Assembly (NCBI GenBank): GCA_019638705.1
Contig: JAHBTI010000013.1
Location: 21,758 to 85,757, forward strand
Length of the DNA: 64,000 nt
Origin: Bacteroidota bacterium
GTDB taxonomy: Bacteria; Bacteroidota; Bacteroidia; B-17B0; Aurantibacillaceae
Direction of reading: 5' to 3'
Shown in pieces: positions 9,707 to 17,864 of the stretch (the first letter of the stretch is position 1; each line of letters starts with the position of its first letter). The notes below the pieces were generated by a model. That model was not told the origin of the DNA, did not search any database, and saw only the letters and a list, made by a program, of their open reading frames with translations. The position numbers were made by a program, and so were the translations under genes.

Positions 9707-10401
9707 CCTAAAATCGGAAATTCTTGATATAATTTTAAAAGAGTTATTGTTTCGGTTCTGAGTTTTGTGCGCACAAAGTTTTTTGTTTCGGGTGTGAGTA
9801 AATCGCCAATTCCGTTTAATAAACCTTTATCGGTTGTTTTTTCCAAACGTTTGATACATTTTTGTAAATAATCCGAAAGGGGCATTCTCATTCGCGTTTC
9901 TACTAACAATTGATTTACGGGCGTTCGGTTTTCCATAAAAAACCAACAATCAAAAATATCTCTGTTGGTTAGTTCCGTTCGGTCAAGCAAAGCGCATAAC
10001 TTGTGTGCAAACATATCGGGCTTGGTCATTACAAGCATATTTATTCCCATATAGTTTTTTATCTCGTACCTGTTGTCAAATTTTCGCGTTGAAATTTCCA
10101 TTTTCAATTTTCGCTCGCCCGTTCCATAATCCAACACCAAAACTTGCCCAAAATGTTTTTGCGCTTCATCATGTATGTTTCCGTATTTCAGCAAAATGCT
10201 TTTTAGTTTTTTAAATACCTTCGTTTCTTTTTCAGGTTTTAGCAAATTAAAATCCAAATCCACCGAAAAGCGCGGTAAATCATAAAAGAACAATAATGCC
10301 GTGCCGCCTTTAAATCCTAAACAAGTAGCCAGCTCTATGTCAGAATACACATCGCGCAAAATTTGCAGCATAAAAAATTTATGTTTGTTCAGGTCTGTCA
10401 T
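9703..10401 (-). CDS. AbiEii-type nucleotidyltransferase toxin
   Basis: The 232-residue product carries the nucleotidyltransferase core: FKGGTALLFFYDLPRFSVD with the DLDF acid pair, then LKMEIS as the third acidic strand. This is the layout of AbiEii/AbiGii toxins of type IV toxin-antitoxin and abortive-infection systems. Family members transfer nucleotides to tRNA or other targets and arrest growth. It follows its presumed antitoxin gene with a 23-bp overlap, so they are co-translated. Residues 120-232 are the helical C-terminal part. Confidence 0.88.
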   Translation of the reverse strand: MTDLNKHKFFMLQILRDVYSDIELATCLGFKGGTALLFFYDLPRFSVDLDFNLLKPEKETKVFKKLKSILLKYGNIHDEAQKHFGQVLVLDYGTGERKLKMEISTRKFDNRYEIKNYMGINMLVMTKPDMFAHKLCALLDRTELTNRDIFDCWFFMENRTPVNQLLVETRMRMPLSDYLQKCIKRLEKTTDKGLLNGIGDLLTPETKNFVRTKLRTETITLLKLYQEFPILG

Positions 10402-10957
10402 TTTTAAATAATTTTTTCACACGTTTGTTTAGCATTACCGAATTATAAACAGGCAACAACTGTTCTATTTTTTTTGTGTCCAATGGTTTTAAGTTATCAA
10501 AATACGTTGCACCGTTTAAATACAAAACATCTAAAAAGGCACGTTCAGGGCTTGCAACAGTTACCGTATTTTGTTTTTGCTCAATGCCCGACGAAGCAAT
10601 TAAAATTTCGTTTTTTATTTTGCGAAAGCTAAATGTTTTATCGGCAATTTTTAGTTCTCTGCTTAAATAAGAAACCATTGTTATTCGGCTGTCGTACTGA
10701 AAAATTACACCTGCCTGCTGCAGTACATATTCCAAAGAAATGTATGACGGTGAAAATATTCTGCACGCTAATTCTTCTGTGCTGTAATTAAGTTTGCAAT
10801 AAATTCCTTTGCGCGGATTAAGCAATTTACCGTTGCGAACAAGGTAATTTAACCGCTGGTTAAGCGATGTAAAATTACTTTCGCCTGCAAGCATCGCCAC
10901 ATCTTTTAAGCGAAATACCGTACGAACATCATTATATAAAATAAATTGTAAATCCAT
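10379..10957 (-). CDS. AbiEi-type antitoxin / transcriptional regulator
   Basis: From the ATG at 10957 the product is 192 residues. The N-terminal winged helix-turn-helix is visible in RTVFRLKDVAMLAGE and LNQRLNYLVRNGKLLNPRKG, ending IYCKL. The C-terminal antitoxin domain includes SYISLEYVLQQAGVI and SPERAFLDVLYL. AbiEi proteins neutralise the toxin and repress the operon. A longer TTG start at 10969 overlaps the promoter box and is unlikely. The TATATTTG box nine bases upstream of the ATG implies a very short leader. Confidence 0.88.
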   Translation of the reverse strand: MDLQFILYNDVRTVFRLKDVAMLAGESNFTSLNQRLNYLVRNGKLLNPRKGIYCKLNYSTEELACRIFSPSYISLEYVLQQAGVIFQYDSRITMVSYLSRELKIADKTFSFRKIKNEILIASSGIEQKQNTVTVASPERAFLDVLYLNGATYFDNLKPLDTKKIEQLLPVYNSVMLNKRVKKLFKNDRPEQT

Positions 10958-10966
10958 TTTATGAAC

Positions 10967-10974
10967 CAAATATA
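10967..10974 (-). promoter_or_regulatory. -7 box TATATTTG of the abiE operon
   Basis: Minus strand TATATTTG ends nine bases before the antitoxin ATG at 10957. It is a perfect consensus match and the only one in the 83-bp gap on this strand. Confidence 0.55.
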
Positions 10975-11020
10975 CGAATTTTTTAAATGTTTAGTTCACA
11001 AAATAGTATTTTTTTAGTAT

Positions 11021-11028
11021 TATATTTG
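11021..11028 (+). promoter_or_regulatory. -7 box TATATTTG of gpmA
   Basis: TATATTTG with the ATG 12 bases downstream predicts a leader of only about six bases. Confidence 0.55.
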
Positions 11029-11040
11029 CACCTCTAAATT

Positions 11041-11646
11041 ATGGCACAGTTAGTTATTTTTCGCCACGGGCAAAGCCTTTGGAACTTAGAAAACAAATTT
11101 ACGGGTTGGGTTGATGTTGAACTTTCGCCCAAAGGAATTGAAGAAGCAAAAAATGCGGGCGCAAAACTGAAAGATTATACGTTTGATTACGCTTACGCAT
11201 CGGATTTAAAACGCGCTCAAAATACTTTGACTTTGGCTTTGGAAAGTGCAGCGCATTCACCAATCGCACCAATTTATAACCAAGCCTTAAACGAGCGTAT
11301 GTACGGCGATTTACAAGGTTTGAATAAAGAAGAAACCGCAAAAAAATTTGGCGAGGAGCAAGTAAAAATTTGGCGCAGAAGTTACGACATTCCGCCGCCA
11401 AACGGTGAAAGCCTGAAAGACACAGCCGCTCGCGTTATTCCCTATTTTGAAAATGAAATTATCCCAAAACTGAAAGCAGGAAAAAATGTGGTGATTGCCG
11501 CTCACGGAAACTCCTTACGCGCACTCATCATGTATTTGGAAAACATGACACCCGCACAAATTTTAGAATTTGAAATCGGCACGGCACAACCGCGATTGTA
11601 TGAATTGGATAAAGACATGAAAGTTTTGTCGGTAAAAAATTTATAA
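11041..11646 (+). CDS. gpmA: 2,3-bisphosphoglycerate-dependent phosphoglycerate mutase
   Basis: The 201-residue enzyme interconverts 3- and 2-phosphoglycerate. The phosphohistidine motif is FRHGQSLWNLENKFTGW at residues 7-23, ASDLKRAQNT supplies the substrate arginine, ALNERMYGDLQGLNKEE is the lid and VIAAHGNSLRAL carries the second catalytic His. It is shorter than E. coli GpmA (250) because a mid-protein insertion is absent, as in many Bacteroidota. It stands alone, bounded downstream by an inverted repeat. Confidence 0.96.
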   Translation: MAQLVIFRHGQSLWNLENKFTGWVDVELSPKGIEEAKNAGAKLKDYTFDYAYASDLKRAQNTLTLALESAAHSPIAPIYNQALNERMYGDLQGLNKEETAKKFGEEQVKIWRRSYDIPPPNGESLKDTAARVIPYFENEIIPKLKAGKNVVIAAHGNSLRALIMYLENMTPAQILEFEIGTAQPRLYELDKDMKVLSVKNL

Positions 11647-11652
11647 TACTCA

Positions 11653-11724
11653 ACACAGAGGCACAAAGTCGCAGAGGCACGGAAAGAACAAACTCTGTGT
11701 CTTAGTGCCTCCGAGCCTCTGTGT
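11653..11724. repeat. Dispersed palindrome, CACAGAGGCAC family (copy A1)
   Basis: Outer arms ACACAGAGGC and GCCTCTGTGT are perfect inverted repeats. Inner arms (GCAGAGGCACGGA and TTAGTGCCTCCG) pair imperfectly. Two more copies are at 17762-17816 and 63736-63891, all between genes. Confidence 0.85.
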
Positions 11725-11735
11725 CAAAACAAACA

Positions 11736-12191
11736 ATGAACTTCATAAACGAAAATAGCAAAGTAATAGCCGTTGATTTTGACGGAACAATTGTAGAGCA
11801 CAAATATCCTGCCATTGGTAAGGAAATGCTGTTTGCTTTTGCAACGTTGAAAGCACTGCAACAAAAAGGACACAAACTAATTTTGTGGACAATCCGCACA
11901 GGCGAACTATTGCAGGAAGCAGTTGATTATTGTAAAGCAAACGGCGTGGAATTTTACGCGGTAAACAAAAACTATCCCGAAGAAATGTTAGACGATACTG
12001 TTTCGCGCAAATTAAACGCCGATATTTTTATTGATGACAGAAGTCTTGGCGGTTTCATCGGCTGGAGCGAAGTGTGGCAAACGCTTCACCCCGAAGGCGG
12101 AAATTTTTTACATCAACTGAAAAACGCCGAAGCACATAATAATTACAACAAACAACAAAATTCACTACTGAAAAAGTTATTCGGAAAATGA
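11736..12191 (+). CDS. HAD-like hydrolase, BT_0820 type
   Basis: The true start is the ATG at 11736; an in-frame GTG at 11721 lies inside the palindrome and is rejected. The 151-residue product has the HAD nucleophile motif IAVDFDGTIVEHKYP, the Thr motif LILWTIRTGE and the acidic motif DIFIDDRSLGGFIGW. It lacks a large cap domain and matches the small Bacteroidota phosphatase group. The substrate is unknown. It overlaps map by four bases (ATGA), so the two are co-expressed. Confidence 0.88.
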   Translation: MNFINENSKVIAVDFDGTIVEHKYPAIGKEMLFAFATLKALQQKGHKLILWTIRTGELLQEAVDYCKANGVEFYAVNKNYPEEMLDDTVSRKLNADIFIDDRSLGGFIGWSEVWQTLHPEGGNFLHQLKNAEAHNNYNKQQNSLLKKLFGK

Positions 12192-12982
12192 TTTATTTAA
12201 AAAACAGAGAAGAAATTGAATTAATGCGCGAAAGCGCACTTATGGTGTCGCGCACCTTGGCAATTGTGGCACGTGAAGTAAGACCGGGCGTTACACCGTT
12301 ATATTTGGACAAACTCGCCGAAGAATTTATCCGCGACAACGGCGGCGTTCCTGCATTTAAAGGTTATGGAAACAGAAACAATCCTTTTCCTGCTTCGCTT
12401 TGCATTTCAATAAATGAAGCCGTTGTTCACGGTATTCCCACAAACACCCCTTTAAATGACGGCGACATTATTTCGGTGGATTGCGGCGTGAAGAAAAACG
12501 GTTTTTACGGCGACCATGCTTACACATTTGCCGTTGGCGAAATAAAACCCGAAGTGCAAAAGTTGTTGGACGTTACGAAAGAATGTTTGTACATAGGCAT
12601 TGAAAAAATGACAAGCGGCAATCGTGTGGGCGACATCAGCTATGCCATACAAACACACGCCGAAAAAAACGGTTATGGCGTGGTGCGCGAACTGGTGGGG
12701 CACGGACTTGGAAAAAATATGCACGAAGACCCCGAAGTGCCTAATTTCGGGCATCGCGGCAACGGACCAAAATTAAAAGAAGGCATGGTGCTTGCCATTG
12801 AGCCGATGATAAACATGGGAACAAAAAATGTGAAACAATTGGGTGACGGTTGGACAATCATCACCGCCGACCGCAAACCAAGTGCACATTTTGAACACGA
12901 TGTTGCCATTATTGACGGCAAACCCGAAATTTTGAGTTCTTACGCTTATATTGAAGAAGCATTGGCTTCGGTGGTGAGATAA
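12188..12982 (+). CDS. map: Methionine aminopeptidase, type I
   Basis: The 264-residue product removes the initiator Met from nascent proteins. Metal ligands are seen in ISVDCGVKKNGFYGDHAYTF (Asp, Asp), LVGHGLGKNMHEDPEV (His), GMVLAIEPMIN (Glu) and FEHDVAI (Glu region). SLCISINEAVVHGIP carries the substrate His. The pitta-bread fold is complete and no N-terminal zinc extension is present. It starts inside the stop of the HAD gene, forming a two-gene operon. Confidence 0.97.
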   Translation: MIYLKNREEIELMRESALMVSRTLAIVAREVRPGVTPLYLDKLAEEFIRDNGGVPAFKGYGNRNNPFPASLCISINEAVVHGIPTNTPLNDGDIISVDCGVKKNGFYGDHAYTFAVGEIKPEVQKLLDVTKECLYIGIEKMTSGNRVGDISYAIQTHAEKNGYGVVRELVGHGLGKNMHEDPEVPNFGHRGNGPKLKEGMVLAIEPMINMGTKNVKQLGDGWTIITADRKPSAHFEHDVAIIDGKPEILSSYAYIEEALASVVR

Positions 12983-13106
12983 AAAATACCCAATTTTGGG
13001 TACAAAATAATTTTTTCACATGTTAGAATAATGCAGAAATTTATCTGAATAAAATCACGCAAACATTTCTGTATTCAGTAACATATCCGTTCAAGAATTA
13101 AGAGAC

Positions 13107-14237
13107 TTGGCTCATTTGCGACAACGCAGAAAACTATCTGTGTTTAACAAATGCGTGCTGTGGCTGCATTATGCCGTCATACTTGCCTTGTTACTGGGTG
13201 TGGCGGCAAAATACATCTCGCCCCTGCTCTTTTGGATACCCGCGTTTTTCGGACTGGCTTTTCCGTTTTTGTTTTTATTTAATTTACTGCTCGTTATTTA
13301 CTGGTTAGCTTTGTTTAATCCGTTTATTGTGTTTGGCTTGGCTGCTTTGTTCATCAGTTTCCCAACCGCTTACAGATATGTGCAATTCAGTTTTTCCGAA
13401 CAAAAAGCCAAAAGCAAACAACTGAAAGTTACTTCTTACAACAGTATGTTGTTTGACCTATATAACTGGTCAAACAACAAAGAAAGCAGAAGCAGCATTT
13501 TGTCAAACCTCGCAGAAATTAACCCCGATATTTTGTGCTTGCAGGAATTTTATACTTCGGAAGAAAAAGGCGATTACAACAACATTAACGATGTGAAAGA
13601 ACTAATGCGCACAAAATTTTTTCATGCCGAATACACCACCACCTTGCGCGGGTTTGACCACTGGGGCATTGCCACATTCAGCAAATATCCCATTGTTAAT
13701 CAGGGGAAAATTGTGTTCAACACCAAATCAAACAATGTGTGCATTTATTCCGACATTGTAATTAACCAAGATACTGTGCGTGTTTATAATCTTCATTTGC
13801 AGTCCATAAGTTTTACCAAAAGCAACAATAAATTTTTAGACGACATTATTTCAAAAGAGCAAGATGCAAAAGACGAATTTTTGAACAGCCGGCACATTTT
13901 GCGAAGACTGAAACGCGCCTTTTTACTGCGAACCAAACAGGTGGAAATGGTTTACGTTCATATAAAAACCTGCCCATACAAAATTATTTTGTGCGGAGAT
14001 TTTAACGATACTGCCGCATCTTACGCTTATCAAAAACTTTCTAAAAATTTAAACGATGCCTTTATTGAAAAAGGCTTGGGCTTTGGCAGAACGTATGCAG
14101 GCAAGTGGCCCCGTTTTCGTATTGATTATATTTTGCACAGCAAGCAGTTGCATTGCAATAAGTTTCAGCGTTTTGACGAAACCTTTACCGACCACTACCC
14201 CATTACGGCGTTTTTTGATATGCCTGTTTATAAGTGA
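13107..14237 (+). CDS. Membrane-anchored endonuclease/exonuclease/phosphatase family protein
   Basis: Three N-terminal membrane helices (about residues 13-34, 37-58 and 62-80) precede an EEP-fold domain. Its motifs are VTSYNSMLFD, ILCLQEFYTS (catalytic Glu), HWGIATFSKYPI, IILCGDFNDTAASYAY (Asp/Asn) and DHYPITAFF (Asp-His). Such proteins are found throughout Bacteroidota; the substrate, possibly a phospholipid or nucleic acid in the envelope, is unknown. No ATG exists in the open frame, so a TTG at 13107 is the best start. It stands alone. Confidence 0.88.
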   Translation: MAHLRQRRKLSVFNKCVLWLHYAVILALLLGVAAKYISPLLFWIPAFFGLAFPFLFLFNLLLVIYWLALFNPFIVFGLAALFISFPTAYRYVQFSFSEQKAKSKQLKVTSYNSMLFDLYNWSNNKESRSSILSNLAEINPDILCLQEFYTSEEKGDYNNINDVKELMRTKFFHAEYTTTLRGFDHWGIATFSKYPIVNQGKIVFNTKSNNVCIYSDIVINQDTVRVYNLHLQSISFTKSNNKFLDDIISKEQDAKDEFLNSRHILRRLKRAFLLRTKQVEMVYVHIKTCPYKIILCGDFNDTAASYAYQKLSKNLNDAFIEKGLGFGRTYAGKWPRFRIDYILHSKQLHCNKFQRFDETFTDHYPITAFFDMPVYK

Positions 14238-14329
14238 ATAAAATAAACACATCTTCATTGTAACTTCATTCTGCGTTCACACAAAAATTTATACTTTTAC
14301 CGCACAAAACATTAAAATCAGATTTATTT

Positions 14330-14926
14330 ATGAAAAGTAAAATTATTTTGGCAGCCACCGTAGCGGCAGTAGTATTAAGTTCATGTGCAACAAGTTTCGG
14401 TATTCAAAAACGCCGTTACAGCAAAGGTTATCACGTTTCGGTAACACACAAAAACAAAGTTGAAAATAAACACGGGCAAACTAAAAACACAGTAGCTCAC
14501 ACAGAAAATGAAACCGTAAAAACGGAAATCGTAAACGCTGCTCCCGAAGTAAAAACTGTAAACCATGTTGAGTTTGCACAAGTTGCTTCACAAAACACAA
14601 ACCCACAAACTTCAACCAAACAACAAGAAAACAACGTTGTAACGGCAAGTGTAAAACAAAATGTTGTTACCGCCAAGCAAGTCGATTTCAAGCCTGTGGT
14701 AATGGCTAAAAAACAAGCACAAGCTACAGGTAGTGGTGGCGGAACTAATATTGTTGTATTGGTTATTTTGTCTATTTTTCCGATACTTGCGCTTATTGCA
14801 GTTTGGCTACACGACAGCAAAGCCATTACACTTAATTTTTGGATAACATTAATCCTTCACTTCGTAGCATTATATTGGTTGTTTGCGTTATTAGTCGTAT
14901 TAGATATTATAAACCTTGACAAATAA
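14330..14926 (+). CDS. Lipoprotein with Pmp3/YqaE-like C-terminal membrane domain
   Basis: The 198-residue product begins with a lipoprotein signal (VVLSSCATS, Cys about residue 19). A Thr/Asn/Gln/Lys-rich linker of about 110 residues follows. The C-terminus has two hydrophobic helices (VVLVILSIFPILALIAVWLH, then NFWITLILHFVALYWLFALL) whose spacing and composition resemble the small Pmp3/YqaE membrane proteins. The combination places the linker between an outer or inner leaflet lipid anchor and a membrane domain. Function is unknown. Confidence 0.75.
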   Translation: MKSKIILAATVAAVVLSSCATSFGIQKRRYSKGYHVSVTHKNKVENKHGQTKNTVAHTENETVKTEIVNAAPEVKTVNHVEFAQVASQNTNPQTSTKQQENNVVTASVKQNVVTAKQVDFKPVVMAKKQAQATGSGGGTNIVVLVILSIFPILALIAVWLHDSKAITLNFWITLILHFVALYWLFALLVVLDIINLDK

Positions 14927-14965
14927 TCTTTCAGGATTTTAACAAATAGTGAATAATTAAAAACG

Positions 14966-14973
14966 TATATTTG
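14966..14973 (+). promoter_or_regulatory. -7 box TATATTTG of the Cys/Lys-rich protein gene
   Basis: A perfect TAnnTTTG match with the ATG 29 bases downstream. Confidence 0.5.
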
Positions 14974-15002
14974 TCCATACTAACAATTTAAAATTTTACA
15001 CA

Positions 15003-15251
15003 ATGAAAAAATTATTTTTAATGGCTGCCTTTGCAGGATTATTGACAAGCGCAGCAGTTGCCAACACTAACGGCGACGACAAAAACAAAGGAAAAGATAA
15101 AAAAGAATGTTGCAAAAAAGGCGACAGCAGCAAATCTTGCGCAGGCGAGAAAAAAGATGCTACTGCAAGCAACGAAAAAGCCTGCTGCAAAAAAGGCGGT
15201 GCTACTGCCGAAGCAGGCAAAGAAACCAAAGCAGCAGAAAGCAAAAAATAA
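15003..15251 (+). CDS. Small secreted Lys/Cys-rich protein
   Basis: The 82-residue product has a signal peptide (about residues 1-20, ending SAAVAN). A very basic, low-complexity mature part carries two CCKKG motifs (DKKECCKKGD and KACCKKGG) and one further Cys (SKSCAGE). The paired cysteines could bind a metal or form disulfides in the periplasm, but no known family is recognised. An open frame also exists on the other strand, but the signal peptide, promoter and terminator all support this one. Confidence 0.75.
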   Translation: MKKLFLMAAFAGLLTSAAVANTNGDDKNKGKDKKECCKKGDSSKSCAGEKKDATASNEKACCKKGGATAEAGKETKAAESKK

Positions 15252-15271
15252 TTTCTTTTGAAATTGCATTT

Positions 15272-15304
15272 AAAAGCCGTGAGAATTTTTTCTCGCGGCT
15301 TTTT
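15272..15304 (+). terminator. Rho-independent terminator after the Lys/Cys-rich protein
   Basis: The stem AAAAGCCGTGAGA pairs with TCTCGCGGCTTTT (one G-T pair) around a T-rich loop and is followed by more T. It separates the gene from sua5. Confidence 0.85.
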
Positions 15305-15314
15305 GTTTTTATTG

Positions 15315-15322
15315 TAATTTTG
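15315..15322 (+). promoter_or_regulatory. -7 box TAATTTTG, four bases from the sua5-like start
   Basis: TAATTTTG AATA ATG. It matches TAnnTTTG and is one of six such boxes exactly four bases from a start codon. Confidence 0.6.
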
Positions 15323-15326
15323 AATA

Positions 15327-15950
15327 ATGCTGCTTCACCTCAATAGCCAAAACATCAACGCGAAAACCATTTCGCTGATTACCGATTGTTTAAAAAACGG
15401 CGGCATTATTATTTATCCCACCGATACTGTTTACGCACTCGGCTGCGACATCACACAACCCAAAGCCATTGAACGCCTTTGCAGATTAAAAAACATAAAG
15501 CCCGACAAAGCCAATTTTTCTTTTGTTTGCTCTGACCTCAGTCATTTGTCGGAATACACCAAAGCAATTCCCAATCATATTTTTCGTGTGATGAAACGCG
15601 CCCTGCCCGGACCTTACACCTTTATTTTGGAAGCAAACAACAACGTTCCGAAACTCTTGAAGCAAAATAAAAAGACAGTAGGCATTCGTGTACCCGACAA
15701 TTTAATTTGCAAAGAAATTGTGGAAGCACTTGGCAATCCTATTATTTCTACCAGCTTACACGACAACAGCGACGACATTTTAGAATATTTCTCTGACCCC
15801 GAAATTATTCACCAACAATATGAAAAAGCTGTGGACATGGTCATTGACGGCGGTTTTGGAAACATTTATCCCTCTACCGTTATTGATTGCAGCAACGATG
15901 ACATTGAAATTGTGCGCGAAGGATTAGGGAATTTGGAAGTGTTGGGGTGA
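15327..15950 (+). CDS. L-threonylcarbamoyladenylate synthase (Sua5/YrdC family)
   Basis: The 207-residue product makes threonylcarbamoyl-AMP from Thr, bicarbonate and ATP for the t6A37 tRNA modification. Landmarks are GGIIIYPTDTVYALGCDI, the Lys/Arg cluster CRLKNIKPDKANFSFVCSDL, PGPYTFILEA, VGIRVPDN and the late STVIDCS segment. It corresponds to the single-domain YrdC type with a short tail and has no Sua5 C-terminal domain. The promoter box sits four bases upstream of the ATG. Confidence 0.93.
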   Translation: MLLHLNSQNINAKTISLITDCLKNGGIIIYPTDTVYALGCDITQPKAIERLCRLKNIKPDKANFSFVCSDLSHLSEYTKAIPNHIFRVMKRALPGPYTFILEANNNVPKLLKQNKKTVGIRVPDNLICKEIVEALGNPIISTSLHDNSDDILEYFSDPEIIHQQYEKAVDMVIDGGFGNIYPSTVIDCSNDDIEIVREGLGNLEVLG

Positions 15951-15953
15951 GTT

Positions 15954-16274
15954 CTATTTAACGGTAATGATTTTTATTGTTTCTGAGCCATGTTCAGGAC
16001 TTCCCATTAATAACGTAACTTCATACTCCCCACTCTTTTTATAAACGTGCACTGCTTGCTCATTTCCTGTTAAATATTTACCGTCGCCATCACCAAAAAT
16101 CCACTGCGCCCGCGTATCTGCTCTTTTATATTCAGAACAATTATAAAACGTAACCGTATCACCAACATTAACAGTAGATTTATCAACTGTGAAACAAGCT
16201 TTTATTTTGCCGCCAAAAATGCAATGAGAACAAATTACTGCCGGTAAGATTATGAATAAATATTTTTTTGTCAT
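15954..16274 (-). CDS. Small secreted PKD-domain protein
   Basis: The 106-residue product has a signal peptide. One PKD-type beta-sandwich follows, seen in CFTVDKSTVNVGDTVTFYN, WIFGDGDGKY and AVHVYKKSGEYEVTLLM. PKD domains mediate protein or glycan contacts on the cell surface. There is no sorting domain, so it is probably periplasmic or a lipoprotein-like small surface protein. It lies downstream of aroQ on the same strand (17-bp gap). Confidence 0.8.
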   Translation of the reverse strand: MTKKYLFIILPAVICSHCIFGGKIKACFTVDKSTVNVGDTVTFYNCSEYKRADTRAQWIFGDGDGKYLTGNEQAVHVYKKSGEYEVTLLMGSPEHGSETIKIITVK

Positions 16275-16291
16275 AGCTCTGTTTTATTTTT

Positions 16292-16708
16292 TTAATGAAT
16301 GAAATAATTTATCGCCAACTCATAACTCTTCAAACCAAAACCACTGATACTGCCTTTGCATTTTGCGCCGAGATAAGATACATGACGAAAATCTTCTCGC
16401 GCAAAAATATTGCTGATGTGCACCTCAATCACAGGCGTTTTAATACTCGCCACCGCATCGGCAATGGCAATGGAAGTATGCGTGTAAGCCCCCGCGTTTA
16501 AAATAATGCCATGATACAAAAACCCGACATCGTGCAGTTTGTTAATGATTTCGCCCTCCACATTGCTTTGAAAATAGCTGAGTTCCGCCTGCGGAAATTT
16601 TGCTTTCAATTCCCTGAAATAATCTTCAAATGAGGCGTGTCCGTAAATTTCCGTTTCGCGCTTCCCCAAAAGATTAAGATTAGCACCGTTTATAATCAGT
16701 ATCTTCAT
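16292..16708 (-). CDS. aroQ: 3-dehydroquinate dehydratase, type II
   Basis: The 138-residue product catalyses the third step of the shikimate pathway. The type II signature is MKILIINGANLNLLGKRETE with catalytic Tyr22 in EIYG, FQSNVEGEIINKLH, GIILNAGAYTHTSIAIADA and EVHISNIFAREDFRH (catalytic His). Length is typical of the dodecameric enzyme. It is divergent from xerD, an arrangement common in Bacteroidota. Confidence 0.97.
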   Translation of the reverse strand: MKILIINGANLNLLGKRETEIYGHASFEDYFRELKAKFPQAELSYFQSNVEGEIINKLHDVGFLYHGIILNAGAYTHTSIAIADAVASIKTPVIEVHISNIFAREDFRHVSYLGAKCKGSISGFGLKSYELAINYFIH

Positions 16709-16753
16709 GCAATAAAAATAAGAAATTCTTCGCTTGCGCTCGGAATGAAAAAG

Positions 16754-16832
16754 CCACGAATTTCACGAATTGCACAAATGATTAGTGTAATTCATGGCAA
16801 ACACAGATTAGTGTTTTTCGTGAAATTCGTAG
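16754..16832. repeat. Dispersed palindrome, CACGAATTTCACGAAT family
   Basis: Left arm CACGAATTTCACGAATTGC and right arm TTTTTCGTGAAATTCGT pair. Inner segments (GATTAGTGTAATTC and CAGATTAGTGTTTTTCG) show internal duplication. It sits between the divergent aroQ and xerD genes, so it may affect both promoters. Confidence 0.75.
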
Positions 16833-16850
16833 CAAAAAAACAGCAAAAAC

Positions 16851-17762
16851 ATGAACCTCTGGAAACCTTATTACACGGGCTTTAAGCAGTATTTGCAATT
16901 AGAACGTTCGCTCTCGGGAAATTCCATTGAGGCTTATATTGACGATTTACATAAATTAGAAAGTTACTCCGAACTTTTTCTCCAATACATTACTCCCGAT
17001 AAAATCACCTACAAGCAACTGCAAAAATTTGTAGAATGGATTACAGAAATTGGCTTGTCGGCAACCACACAAGCCCGCATTATTTCGGGAATAAAAACGT
17101 TCTACAAATTTATGTTGCTGGAAAATGAAATCCGTCAAAGTCCTGCCGAATTGTTGGAAACACCAAAACTCAAACGTAAATTGCCTGTGTTTCTTGATGT
17201 TTGGGAAATTGACAAAATGCTTTCCCTAATTGACCGAAGCACGCCCGAAGGCGAACGGAATTTCAGTATGCTGGAAACCCTTTACAGTTGTGGCTTGCGT
17301 GTGAGCGAATTAGTTAATTTAAAAATTACCGACCTGCATTTAAAAGACGATTACATAAAAGTAACAGGCAAAGGAAACAAAGAACGCCTTGTGCCCATTG
17401 GCAACAGCGCGAAAAAACTCATCAACAATTACATTAAAAACGTGCGCGTTCATCTCAAAGTAAAAAAAGAAGCCGTTGATATTTTGTATCTCAACAATCG
17501 TGGAAATAAATTGTCGCGCGTTATGGTGTTTTATATCATTAAAGATTTAGCGGAAAAAGCAGGTATAAAAAAAGTTTTAAGTCCACATTCGTTCCGTCAT
17601 TCCTTTGCCACACATTTGGTGGAAGGCGGTGCAGATTTGCGTGCTGTACAAGAAATGCTCGGACATTCAAGCATTACCACTACCGAAATATACACGCATC
17701 TTGACCGACAGTTTTTAAGGGAAAATATTTTGAGTTACCACCCGAGAAACAGGAAGTTTTGA
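16851..17762 (+). CDS. xerD: Tyrosine recombinase XerD
   Basis: The 303-residue product resolves chromosome dimers at dif with its partner recombinase. The catalytic set is complete: Arg150 (SCGLRVSEL), Lys174 (VTGKGNKER), His246 and Arg249 (PHSFRHSFATHL), His272 (LGHSSITTTEIYTH) and nucleophile Tyr281. The N-terminal SAM-like domain spans residues 5-100. Only one Xer gene is visible here, so whether it acts with XerC elsewhere or alone is open. A CACAGAGGCAC palindrome follows immediately. Confidence 0.95.
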   Translation: MNLWKPYYTGFKQYLQLERSLSGNSIEAYIDDLHKLESYSELFLQYITPDKITYKQLQKFVEWITEIGLSATTQARIISGIKTFYKFMLLENEIRQSPAELLETPKLKRKLPVFLDVWEIDKMLSLIDRSTPEGERNFSMLETLYSCGLRVSELVNLKITDLHLKDDYIKVTGKGNKERLVPIGNSAKKLINNYIKNVRVHLKVKKEAVDILYLNNRGNKLSRVMVFYIIKDLAEKAGIKKVLSPHSFRHSFATHLVEGGADLRAVQEMLGHSSITTTEIYTHLDRQFLRENILSYHPRNRKF

Positions 17763-17816
17763 CACAGAGGTACTGAGGCACAGAGTTTTTTCCTCTGTGT
17801 TTTTGTGCCTCTGTGT
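17762..17816. repeat. Dispersed palindrome, CACAGAGGCAC family (copy A2)
   Basis: Arms ACACAGAGG and CCTCTGTGT pair, with inner CACAGAG and CTCTGTG arms. The element begins at the xerD stop codon and ends about 35 bp before the ispH promoter box. Confidence 0.85.
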
Positions 17817-17849
17817 TTCATTCATGTTGAGCGAAGCGAAACATTTTAG

Positions 17850-17857
17850 TAACTTCG
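17850..17857 (+). promoter_or_regulatory. -7 box TAACTTCG of ispH
   Basis: TAnnTTCG variant with the ATG seven bases downstream, which predicts a nearly leaderless message. Confidence 0.5.
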
Positions 17858-17864
17858 CGGTGCA

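Noticed and set aside
12984..13006. Terminator after map (TACCCAATTTTGGGTA hairpin)
   Set aside because: The short A/T-rich stem has no T run after it on the plus strand, so it is too weak to claim.
14996..15269. Overlapping open frames on both strands across the Lys/Cys-rich gene
   Set aside because: Low-complexity Lys codons keep other frames open. Only the plus frame from 15003 has a signal peptide, promoter and terminator.
16851..17762. Mobile-element integrase
   Set aside because: Length, motifs and linkage to aroQ fit chromosomal XerD, and no attachment sites or cargo are seen.
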